The notes beneath the pieces were generated by a model. The model had not been told where the DNA came from and did no database searches. It saw only the letters and a program-made list of their open reading frames with translations. From NCBI GenBank assembly GCA_905221605.1, contig CAJNDS010000262.1:92001-156000 (forward strand): a DNA stretch of 64,000 bases, given 5' to 3'. The translations under genes and the position numbers were made by a program. Below, in pieces: positions 19,905-28,150 of this stretch. Positions within the stretch are counted from its first letter, which is position 1. Each line of letters begins with the position of its first letter. The stretch is from Symbiodinium natans. Taxonomy: Eukaryota; Sar; Dinophyceae; Suessiales; Symbiodiniaceae.

Positions 19905-20725
19905 TCACTCATCAGCTTCGTCATACGGCATGCCCAACGTGATTTTCTGGATCTCTGTTGCCGGAACCGAAAGTAGGGTTCCATCCCATCCTCGTTTTGC
20001 AATCCCGGCATCCAGCAGGTGCTGGGCAAATGGCCCGACATTGCCTACGCACGCCATCCAAAGCGCGCTGGCCTTGCCGTCGTACGTTCTGACCAATCCA
20101 CGTATGGTTGCCAGTAGCTCCTCATCATATTTCTCCAGGAGGCGTACAAGGCCGCATGATATCTTGTATCTCTCCTCCTGCAGCGTCGTCCACTCCGCCG
20201 TGTCAAAGAACACTGCCCGTGGTAGCGATCCTGACATTGGGTCGCGCCCAACGTTGCTCACCGTGATATCCGATAGAGCAACTCCTTGCATGGTCAGCCA
20301 TGACGTTATAGCCACCATGCACCAAAAGGTGCACAGGCTTGACTTGCCCCATGGCTTCCTTTTTCTCCTTTCCCTCAGCTTCCTGCGAGGCCATATTGTG
20401 GGCACCTGGCCCTTCCGCCAGCGTGACTGTACGAGGCTGGCTTGCCTCTTGCTCTTCATTGACACCCTCAGCTTGATGCGAGGCCGTACTGTCTTCTCCT
20501 CTCTCCCGTAGGCGTACCGGACCCACCGGAGATTCCGAAGCTCTCTCCTCTTCACTATCCCAAGGCTGCTCCGGGTGTCTGGCCTGTCGAAGCGGGGAAC
20601 GTTCACGGGGCTGATCCTTCTGCTTGTTCTTGCTTTTGCCCTTGCCTTTGTCCGGCCGATTCCTTAACCAGGATGGCAGTCGACCCTTGTCTTCTCATCG
20701 TAGCATCCGTCTTCCATTGCCTCAT
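19905..20725 (-). pseudogene. L1 ORF3: kinase-fold-like protein, internally deleted
   Basis: It is homologous to the intact 408-residue ORF3 of L2. Two lesions are visible against L2 and L3: loss of two bases near 20,689 in the Gly/Asp stretch of the N-terminal region, and a deletion of about 400 bp at about 20,320 that removes the Gly-rich loop and VMKL part. What remains codes for the basic N-terminal region and the C-terminal part with GVALSDITVSN and FFDTAEW in different frames. Confidence 0.8.
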
Positions 20726-20727
20726 TG

Positions 20728-20990
20728 CTACAGGCCCGCCTTGTGCAATTTAGAAGCCCACAGTTGCTTCCGCTCTTCACTGAGGTAGGTCTCCGCTTGG
20801 TAGACCCAATCGTTCCTTGTGCTGCAGCGAGCGAGACTGCGACACGCCGCTTTTAGGTGAGTGTAGTTTGCCCTCTTGGGGTCTGTTTCCAGGAACTGCT
20901 CCTCCAAAATTGGTTTCCACGAATCCTCCAATTTGATTCGCACCTGGAGGGTCAATTTCTCCGGCTGCTCGTCCGGCCGGTCTTTTGAGG
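20728..20990 (-). CDS. Coding-like segment present only in L1, before ORF3
   Basis: The minus-strand frame ends with a peptide containing KLTLQVRIKLEDSW, ETDPKRANYTHLKAA and TEYLSEERK-like sequence (YLSEERKQLWASK) and stops two codons before the ORF3 start. L2 and L3 lack this roughly 250-bp segment. It may be an ancestral extra ORF or the original N-terminal part of ORF3. The function is not recognised. Confidence 0.35.
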
Positions 20991-21205
20991 ATGAGGACGC
21001 CGTTGTTTCACCCTCAGCTCTGCGAGGCCGAGGCCTCCTCTCTTTACCCTCAGCGATGTCGCAAGCACGCGGCACCGCGAGGCCGAATTGCACTCCCTCA
21101 GCAAAGCGAGGCCGTAAACACCAATCGCAATTCCCCGTTGCGAGGCCCTCACCCTCAGCTACGAGGCCGAAAAACCCTGTCTCCTTGCACCAAACGGCTG
21201 CGGAA

Positions 21206-24200
21206 TTACTGCGTTCCCTCAGCTTGGCGAGGCCTAACAAACAATGACATCTTCTGCTGTGCGCTGGCTTGGGGCTTAGCTTTGGCGTGTTTCCCACCAA
21301 ACTGAACGCGAGGCTGTTGAAACTGGACGCTGCTCATACTTCCACCATTGACAAGGGTTTGCGCTTGGGTAGCCAGCTTGCCTTGAGAAGTCCGCGATTT
21401 GCACTCACCCGCCAGGCTTTTATTGCACTTCTGGCTGACCGGTGCATGTGTTCTGTCACACTTTGTGCAAACCCAACGGATTCCCAAATTCACCATATTA
21501 TGGGAGGGGTGGATACCCCACTCTTCACGCACTCGCGCCTCCGGCTGGTTGACGCAGTACTGCTCCAAGACCACCTCCAAGTTCGTGAGGGTTTGTTGTA
21601 CATACAACCCGCACAGTTGACATTTCAGTGTTAAATTCCGGGGGTGTTCGCTGCCCTTCTCCCATTGATGCCCGCGCTCCGGGTTTTTAAGCAACTGCCA
21701 AAGCCGCTGGCGTTTGTTGAGTTTGGCGCTGCCCTGCTCTTTTTTGCATCCCTCAGCTTTCTGCGAGGCTTCCATCTTCTCTTTGTAATGCGCATGGTCC
21801 AGGATGAAGGGGAAGTCTTCTTCTTTGCGCTTCCGCAATATGTGGGCTGCGCGTGCACCGTACGCCAGGGAAAGTGTGCGCACCACATTGTCCAATTCTT
21901 TGACACGCCTCTTGTGCGCTGGGCTGTAAGCAGCCGCCGCCACTGCTCCACATACTTTGTCTGCCATGTCATTCGCTGCACGTCGCCACAACGTACCCGG
22001 CCCCATCTTCGCCAGGAATTCCTCTTCAGTTTTGTGGGACGGGACCCATGTTGCCTTGATACGTTTCCTGTCATTCCACACTTTGCTCCATTCCAGGTCA
22101 TCCTCCGGCGGTTGTATTTTTTGTAGCACTTGGACTGCCGGCTTGCAATCCATAGTGACATCAATCAGATCCTCCGTGTGCTCCATTAGTCGGAAAAGTG
22201 CACGGCGCTCCATGTCCACCACCGGCTGCCACGGGTAGACCAGCTCTGTAATCCGTCCGACTTCCACCAGGACACCTTTTGTCCAGGACATAGCCACCAC
22301 TGCGAGGGCTGATGTTTGTACACGTGGGTCTATTCCTCCTGGACCTCCACTTGCGTCAGTGGCGAAGATCAAGCCTTCCGCTTCCACTTTTGCATCAGCT
22401 GCGAAGCATCCTTGGTAGCGCAGACCTAAAAGGTGTTCCGGCGGCTTCGGGTGCCACACCGCCGGCTTTGGCAGGAGTGCCCTTGTCCACAGACACTCCC
22501 ATGGGTATTTGTGACGCAAGTATTCCTGGAGCTTGGGTTCTTTGAACCCTTGTTCACGCCAGTAAGGACATTCCTTGAGGACATGCTCCAGAGTTGCTGG
22601 CATTTGGCACTTCTTGCACCATCCTGGCTTGGACTCCGTGATGACGCCCGCGTGCCACACTGACTTTATACCTTCCATAAGGCCTGGGCTTAGGCCTCCC
22701 AGCTTCGTCAGCTTGTGATGCGGCGTCCAATCCAGCCCCTCTTGGGCACCAGCGCCACCTGCCTGTCGCGCTATTGCAGCCCGTTTCTGTTCCTCCAGGA
22801 ATCCCTCAAGCCATTTGTAGGCGAGGCTACCCATGCGTGGCTGGGTCCAATCAACGTTGAGGACACTTCCTTTCTTCCATTTGCCTGGGTCACTGGCATC
22901 CACCTTCAGATCCATTAAGTACGCCATGGTTGCTGCCATCGGTCCCGTGACCAGTGGCCAGTGGTGTTTGGCCGCACTCAACCTCTTCCAAGTGGTTTTC
23001 CAGGCCAAGTCAAAGTGGGCTTTTCCGCCACCAATCCATGCACGGAAAACTTTGGCCACCACCTTGAAATGCTGCTTGTGGATTGTGCGCTTTGGATCCT
23101 GGCATTTCTTGGCTCCCATGTCCAAGATGGTTTCCAAACTCCCAAGCTTGTATTTACCCAGGTGTTTTCCTACCACTGTTCGGAGCCATTTCATTCTTTT
23201 GGGTGATACCCCCACAGAGGGGTGCCCCCACAAAGCAACGGATGTGATCGCTGCCTTGACCACGCGGAGTTTAGTGCTGGGCGGCGGCCCCAGCCTGGAC
23301 AGTTTGCTATGTCTCGCATGGGCTTTCTTGGCCCGCGTTGCCGACGTCACCAAGCGACGCTTTCGCCCCCCTGTACTGTCGACGCCCAAGTCACGCATCA
23401 CGTCGTACACCTGTGGCTCATGAGGCAACAGGAGTTCTCGCAGGTGCTTGCTCGCCTGGGTACTGCTGGCCACAAACCCTGTCTTCTTGGATGAAATCGT
23501 GAAACCATTAGCGTCCATCCCGTCCTTTAAGCTGCGGTAGACTCGTATCGCACTATCCGCCACTTGTTTAAAGGACTTATGCTGGATGTCAATTGAGACA
23601 TCATCCAACCAACAATCCACGTTTGCCACATCTCGTCGCCTTTGGATCTTATCTATCACCGGGTGCAATGCCACCTTTGCCAACGATGGCGCAGCTGGAC
23701 ACCCTGCTTGCACGCCATTCGTAGCTCTGATGCCTGCCGACAGCACCCCATCCGCCACCAAATATCTGGCACCCATGTACACTTCCAGTGCCATCTTCAG
23801 GATTAGCGGTGGATATTGCAGGGCCGTTGCTGCCGTGATCAATTGCTGAAATTGGATGGTATCGAAAAAGGACTCGAGGTCCACAAAGAGTGACACCACA
23901 TGCACACCATTTGTCTTCGCCACCTCATTTCGCAGTAGTCTGCCTACGGCCACGTCCAAGCAGCAACTGCCTGGGACTGCCTTGTCGTACGTGGCAGTTT
24001 GGGCATAGCCTGCCTGCCAAGTACTTACCAAATCCCATCGCAAACGGACCCAGGTCCTGTACAGGATGTGTAGCAAGGCGATTGGTCTTTCCCGGGTCAG
24101 ATTCTTCGGCAGCATTGCTATAAGGGAGACTGTCATTTGCTGCGGCCATGCTGCCTTGGCCTCACATTCATGGTAGAAGGACACAACGGCTTCAACTGCT

Positions 24201-26419
24201 TTGTCGTCCATGGCCTGCAAATGGTCAATCCTCCAGCCATCCGGCCCCGGGCTCTTTAGTGCCAGTTTTTTGATCCTTGCCTTGACCTCGACAGGGTTCA
24301 GCGGCTCCACGCTGGCCGCTTGTTTTTTGGCTGCATCCTCAAGCTCCGTCATGAGCGAGGCCGATTTTGCCAACGGCTGGCCCGTCGTCCACACTGCCGC
24401 CCAGTGGTCTCGGCGAATGTGTGGCCGTTCCAGCATGTCATATTCCATGTAGGGTCTTTGTACCACTTGTTCTTCTTTTCGCAAGGCATTGTATAATGGT
24501 CGCATGCCCTTTTCCATGGCCTTGCTGAGCCATTGCTTGTACTGGTGGGCTGTCTCCTCCATATCCGCCTTTCTCGCGTAGCATTGCTGTTCGTCGATGC
24601 GCTTCAGAACAAGTCTAGCGTCCGTACCCCGGCCCAGGATACTCACGAGCATATCCTCCTGGTTCTGCGCATCACCCTCGTAATACTCGCCGAGCCTGCG
24701 TTGGACCAGACGCGCCACCGGATGCGCATCGCCATGATGTCTGCCTTGTTTGACCCATTGTTGGACCCGGTTCCAAAAGGCCGCCCTCTTGCCTGTCCAG
24801 ACAACGTTCTCCGGGTTGTTGACCACCAACTTCTTCCGGACAATCTCCGATTTAACACCCATACCTTCGATTCGGCCTGTGATCGACCGCTCCACACCGG
24901 CACTCAGGTGAGCGAATGTCTCACTGAGCTCATCTTCCATCTTGGGTTCATCCAGGATGTTGATGCTCTGTGTGTTTTGAACTGGTTCGTATTCCACAGT
25001 CTCCGTCACCAGTGCTCCCGCCTTCTTCATCTGGGGAACATCAGGGCTACTGCACGGTTGGGCTACCCTCCAATGCATCGCAGCATGAGGCCGAAAAGGG
25101 GTTTCCCAATCCGTTTTCACTTGCAGGATGGGCACCAAGCATTTCGCAACCAGCCCGTAATCGATTTCGTCCGATCCTTGGGCCGTTGGTTCCCCCACTC
25201 CAACAAATGCACCACCAACTTCTGTCGCCAGAGTTGTGCCCCTCATGGTATCCTGGGCTTCATTCCAATCACCCAGCACCATATATGGCACTTTGCAGCC
25301 CTTGAGAAAGGCTATCAGTCTCGCCAGTACTTGGATATTGTTTGGAGCCTGGAATCCGACCCCGCTCTCCAAATACAGACTGACGATGATCAAATCCCAG
25401 CCTTTGTTTCTCATGGCACATGCCAGGAAGCCCGCCGGTCCTGACCCATACTCGGTAAGGTATCGCAGGTTCCTATGTCGGGGTGCCACCACTGCCAGGC
25501 CTCCTTGTACACCCTTAATTTTTGTACTGCCTGGCATGCCAATGAAGGTGTATCCCATATCTTGGCAATGGCTCATGGCTTGCTGGATACCCTCCGTCTT
25601 GAGATGGGTTTCCTGCAGCACCACCAGGTCCGGTCCTAGTTCGTGTATCCATGCCGCTATGGGTTTCCTCCAGCTGGTGATGTTAGCCGCTGTGATTTTG
25701 ATGCATTCGGCCTTATCATCTTGGCGATACCCACTTGCCACATCTGCCAAGATCCATTTGGCATATTGTGCGTCCTGCTCCACAAAGGAACGAAGCACTT
25801 CGTGGCATGCTCGTTGTTGTAGCGGGTTGAGTTCCTGCTCTTCCAGCTTCTCAATGGCTTCGAGTGCAGCAGCCTCACTGGAAGCATCATATCTACCCAC
25901 CACTTGGCATAGCGTTTGCCACTCCTGTGGCAGATCTTTTGGTGGTTCCGTGGGTTTTGCTTTCCGCTTCTTGGGCTTTTGTTTTCCTCTGCGACCCTCA
26001 GCACACGGCGAGGCCGAGAATCGTGTTTCCTCAGCTTCCTGCGAGGCCTTCATGTTCTCCCCTCTAACCGCTGCATGGTCTCTCATCTGTATTTGGCTTC
26101 CCTCAGCTTCTCGCGAGGCCGAATGCTCACATTCCTCTTCGATGTCTTCCCTTGTTATATGGAAGTATCTGGGCCCTGTGACCGCCCAACTGCTGTCCAC
26201 AGCTCGGTCAGGCTCCGGACCCCTCGTAACTGGACTCCAGCTCTCTTGGCTGTCTTCCACTGTGCTGTTTGTGCTAGGCACCTGGGTACTAAACACAGCT
26301 TGACTGCCTTCCCCATGTGCCTGTGACCATACAATGTCCCCGTAACACTGCTTCCGGCCACCATCAAAAGAGATATCAGAGTCTCCCCATTGAGACTCCT
26401 CTACTTGTCTTGCCTTCAT
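21206..26419 (-). CDS. L1 ORF2: endonuclease-reverse transcriptase-RNase H polyprotein
   Basis: This 1,737-residue frame carries out LINE target-primed reverse transcription. Domains, with rough residues: a variable N-terminus with three ASxxAEG-type insertions (1-150); an apurinic-type (EEP) endonuclease (about 240-445) with QETHLK, GDWNE, SDEIDYG and a terminal His in AMHWRV; a reverse transcriptase (about 720-1,000) with PGPDGWR, LFVDLESFFD, QAGCPAAPS and CWLDDVS; a zinc finger CxxC...HxxxxC (about 1,275); RNase H (about 1,350-1,495) with TDASGG, MERRAL, MDCKPAV, SHKTE and ANDMADK; and C-terminal CQLC, CTKC and an AEG tail. It lies 69 bases downstream of ORF1 in a different frame. No lesion is seen. 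Confidence 0.93.
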   Translation of the reverse strand: MKARQVEESQWGDSDISFDGGRKQCYGDIVWSQAHGEGSQAVFSTQVPSTNSTVEDSQESWSPVTRGPEPDRAVDSSWAVTGPRYFHITREDIEEECEHSASREAEGSQIQMRDHAAVRGENMKASQEAEETRFSASPCAEGRRGKQKPKKRKAKPTEPPKDLPQEWQTLCQVVGRYDASSEAAALEAIEKLEEQELNPLQQRACHEVLRSFVEQDAQYAKWILADVASGYRQDDKAECIKITAANITSWRKPIAAWIHELGPDLVVLQETHLKTEGIQQAMSHCQDMGYTFIGMPGSTKIKGVQGGLAVVAPRHRNLRYLTEYGSGPAGFLACAMRNKGWDLIIVSLYLESGVGFQAPNNIQVLARLIAFLKGCKVPYMVLGDWNEAQDTMRGTTLATEVGGAFVGVGEPTAQGSDEIDYGLVAKCLVPILQVKTDWETPFRPHAAMHWRVAQPCSSPDVPQMKKAGALVTETVEYEPVQNTQSINILDEPKMEDELSETFAHLSAGVERSITGRIEGMGVKSEIVRKKLVVNNPENVVWTGKRAAFWNRVQQWVKQGRHHGDAHPVARLVQRRLGEYYEGDAQNQEDMLVSILGRGTDARLVLKRIDEQQCYARKADMEETAHQYKQWLSKAMEKGMRPLYNALRKEEQVVQRPYMEYDMLERPHIRRDHWAAVWTTGQPLAKSASLMTELEDAAKKQAASVEPLNPVEVKARIKKLALKSPGPDGWRIDHLQAMDDKAVEAVVSFYHECEAKAAWPQQMTVSLIAMLPKNLTRERPIALLHILYRTWVRLRWDLVSTWQAGYAQTATYDKAVPGSCCLDVAVGRLLRNEVAKTNGVHVVSLFVDLESFFDTIQFQQLITAATALQYPPLILKMALEVYMGARYLVADGVLSAGIRATNGVQAGCPAAPSLAKVALHPVIDKIQRRRDVANVDCWLDDVSIDIQHKSFKQVADSAIRVYRSLKDGMDANGFTISSKKTGFVASSTQASKHLRELLLPHEPQVYDVMRDLGVDSTGGRKRRLVTSATRAKKAHARHSKLSRLGPPPSTKLRVVKAAITSVALWGHPSVGVSPKRMKWLRTVVGKHLGKYKLGSLETILDMGAKKCQDPKRTIHKQHFKVVAKVFRAWIGGGKAHFDLAWKTTWKRLSAAKHHWPLVTGPMAATMAYLMDLKVDASDPGKWKKGSVLNVDWTQPRMGSLAYKWLEGFLEEQKRAAIARQAGGAGAQEGLDWTPHHKLTKLGGLSPGLMEGIKSVWHAGVITESKPGWCKKCQMPATLEHVLKECPYWREQGFKEPKLQEYLRHKYPWECLWTRALLPKPAVWHPKPPEHLLGLRYQGCFAADAKVEAEGLIFATDASGGPGGIDPRVQTSALAVVAMSWTKGVLVEVGRITELVYPWQPVVDMERRALFRLMEHTEDLIDVTMDCKPAVQVLQKIQPPEDDLEWSKVWNDRKRIKATWVPSHKTEEEFLAKMGPGTLWRRAANDMADKVCGAVAAAAYSPAHKRRVKELDNVVRTLSLAYGARAAHILRKRKEEDFPFILDHAHYKEKMEASQKAEGCKKEQGSAKLNKRQRLWQLLKNPERGHQWEKGSEHPRNLTLKCQLCGLYVQQTLTNLEVVLEQYCVNQPEARVREEWGIHPSHNMVNLGIRWVCTKCDRTHAPVSQKCNKSLAGECKSRTSQGKLATQAQTLVNGGSMSSVQFQQPRVQFGGKHAKAKPQASAQQKMSLFVRPRQAEGTQ

Positions 26420-26488
26420 ATTTTGGCTGTTCGGACCAGGAGCTGCCCTGAGGTGTCGGCCCCTCCGCTCCTGTCCCAGCCTGAGGTT

Positions 26489-27460
26489 TCACTCGCCATG
26501 GGCACGCGCCGGCGAGCGTTCGCGCCCCGTCGGCGTTGCCCTGACTGACACATCTCGAGACATGCGCATCGGCCCATAGATGCCTAGTTCGGCTGGCATG
26601 CCCGGCTCTCTTTGTCCCAAGACTCCCGTCCAATCTGTCTCCACGACCTTGACCGCCATCCTCGTTTTGAGCGCCTCCGCTTGCTCCTCGGACAGGATGA
26701 TCCCTTCCTTTTCCAGGTAGGACGCGACGTCCTTGTATGGCGAGTCCTCTTCATCTTTCACACAGGCTTGTACCTTCTTCTGTGCTTCCGCTACCTCCAG
26801 CTCCGTGGCCTGGATGGCCTGGCTGACTTGCGCAAGCTGCTTCATGGCCTGCTCGAACTCACTCTTGATCTTCTCCGTTTTGTCTTGAAGCCGGACCTTC
26901 TTCTCAATGAGTGATCTCAGCTTGTTTGTCGTCCTTCTGTATGTACCAACATGGCGGCTGAGCTCCTGCTTTGGCGTCTCGTCCTCAGGCTTGTAGTCCC
27001 CTGGCGGGGGAATACCCGCTGCTCTGAGCAGCCTTTGCACTGCGGGCTCAGCTCCCTGCCACACCGTTTCAATGGCCTCGTGGTACTCCTTTTGCGTCAT
27101 GCTTTCGGTTTGCGATCCACTGCCTGGTAGTCCCGGGGGCCAAATGGGCCCCGGCTCCATCGTCCGCGGCTTCCATCCTGCTTCTTCGATGGCCTTCTTT
27201 GCCTCCATAGAAAGCGTACCCCACGCCTTCGTGAGGGCTTGGTCGGCCATCCCTTCTTTGTTCTTGGCCTGTCTTGTCCACCATGTAGCGTCGTCCTTTG
27301 GCCATTGCCACTTCTTACGCTGGCTTGACCATGCTCGCTCACGGTAGGTGGCCTTTTTCCACGCCTTTCCGCAATGCCAGCAGTTCGGGTTGTAGTACAA
27401 GTCTTCATTCCAGACCCAACCCACCTCCCCGTGGGCACACACAGTACAATGCTTCCCCAT
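26489..27460 (-). CDS. L1 ORF1: zinc-motif and coiled-coil protein
   Basis: 323 residues from the ATG at 27,460, the first Met common to all three copies (MGKHC). The N-terminus has CTVC and CWHC pairs of a likely zinc-binding module. In L1 the Cys in CAHCEVGW of L2 and L3 is Gly, which may weaken it. A Trp-rich stretch and a Pro-rich segment follow. Residues about 165-260 form a long Lys/Glu/Gln-rich coiled coil (TNKLRSLIEKKV to VQACVKDEE). The C-terminus is Arg-rich (TPTGRERSPARA). By position and shape this is the LINE ORF1 nucleic-acid chaperone and RNP protein; the sequence matches no ORF1 type I know. Confidence 0.8.
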   Translation of the reverse strand: MGKHCTVCAHGEVGWVWNEDLYYNPNCWHCGKAWKKATYRERAWSSQRKKWQWPKDDATWWTRQAKNKEGMADQALTKAWGTLSMEAKKAIEEAGWKPRTMEPGPIWPPGLPGSGSQTESMTQKEYHEAIETVWQGAEPAVQRLLRAAGIPPPGDYKPEDETPKQELSRHVGTYRRTTNKLRSLIEKKVRLQDKTEKIKSEFEQAMKQLAQVSQAIQATELEVAEAQKKVQACVKDEEDSPYKDVASYLEKEGIILSEEQAEALKTRMAVKVVETDWTGVLGQREPGMPAELGIYGPMRMSRDVSVRATPTGRERSPARAHGE

Positions 27461-27484
27461 GACTGCTGCAGCCTGATGCCAGTC

Positions 27485-27675
27485 CCACCAGCACCTCAGC
27501 AATGCGAGGCCTGAAGATCCCCTCAACCGTAGTGAGGCCGAACTTTATGTGTCCTCAGCCGGAGCGAGGCCGAAACTTGCCCCTCCCTCTGCCGAAGCGA
27601 GGCCGAAAACACACCCTCTGCCGATGCGAGGCCAAAAAGTTCCCTCAGCACTTGGCGAGGCCGTACTCAGGCAGC
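27485..27675 (+). repeat. Hairpin-motif cluster in the L1 5' UTR
   Basis: Six copies of CCTCAGC/CCTCTGC(N3-6)GCGAGGCC lie within 190 bp (about 27,494, 27,520, 27,555, 27,583, 27,608 and 27,640). The same cluster is present at 35,895-36,075 (L2) and 46,335-46,510 (L3). Confidence 0.75.
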
Positions 27676-27814
27676 TATGTTGCTGGCAGCCGACTACCAA
27701 GCAAACACAGTGGTTTCGGTTTGAGTCCTGTTGGAGCCCACCCTTAGGTACAGTCTCCAGGCAACAGCACTCCCTACCTGAGCACCCCACCGGGGTTGAG
27801 CCGAAACCTTGAGC

Positions 27815-27828
27815 CAGGTGAATTTTAC
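27815..27828. repeat. Nested target-site copy between L2 and L1
   Basis: CAGGTGAATTTTAC on the plus strand, between the L2 3' end and the L1 5' end TGGCTCAAG. Confidence 0.85.
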
Positions 27829-28150
27829 GTCTGCACGCTACGTGGCGTAGCCACCCGAAGGGGCTGAGGTTAGAGGGTGAAACATACAAACTACAAACTC
27901 TGCACAGTGAGACTACCGGTACTAGCCCTCACTTCCCTCAGACATTTGTCGAGGCCGAAATCCATGCCCTCAGACCGTGGTCGAGGCCGAAATTCCCTCA
28001 GGACTTGCCGAGGCCGAACTTCCTTCATTTGCACCCCTCAGACCAGAGTCGAGGCCGAAACTTCCTCAGGCAGCACGCCGAGGCGGTATTTCTTGAGTCG
28101 GTTGGTGCTTCTCAGACCACTAGCCGTGTTTCTTGTCTGGGCTACTCTGC

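Larger units (their letters stand above)
19589..27814 (-). mobile_element. LINE L1, full length (about 8.2 kb)
   Basis: The element starts TGGCTCAAGGTTTCGG at the 5' end (27,814 side). It has a 5' UTR with six hairpin motifs, ORF1, ORF2, a segment specific to this copy, a damaged ORF3 and a 3' end with CCCTTCGGG, GGCTACGCC-like and GCAGAC elements. It is flanked by the 14-bp target copies at 27,815-27,828 and 19,575-19,588. ORF2 is open; ORF3 is broken. Confidence 0.9.

Noticed and set aside
21644..26326. Numerous long plus-strand ORFs across L1, L2 and L3
   Set aside because: They are antisense shadows of ORF2, and they recur only because the LINEs recur.
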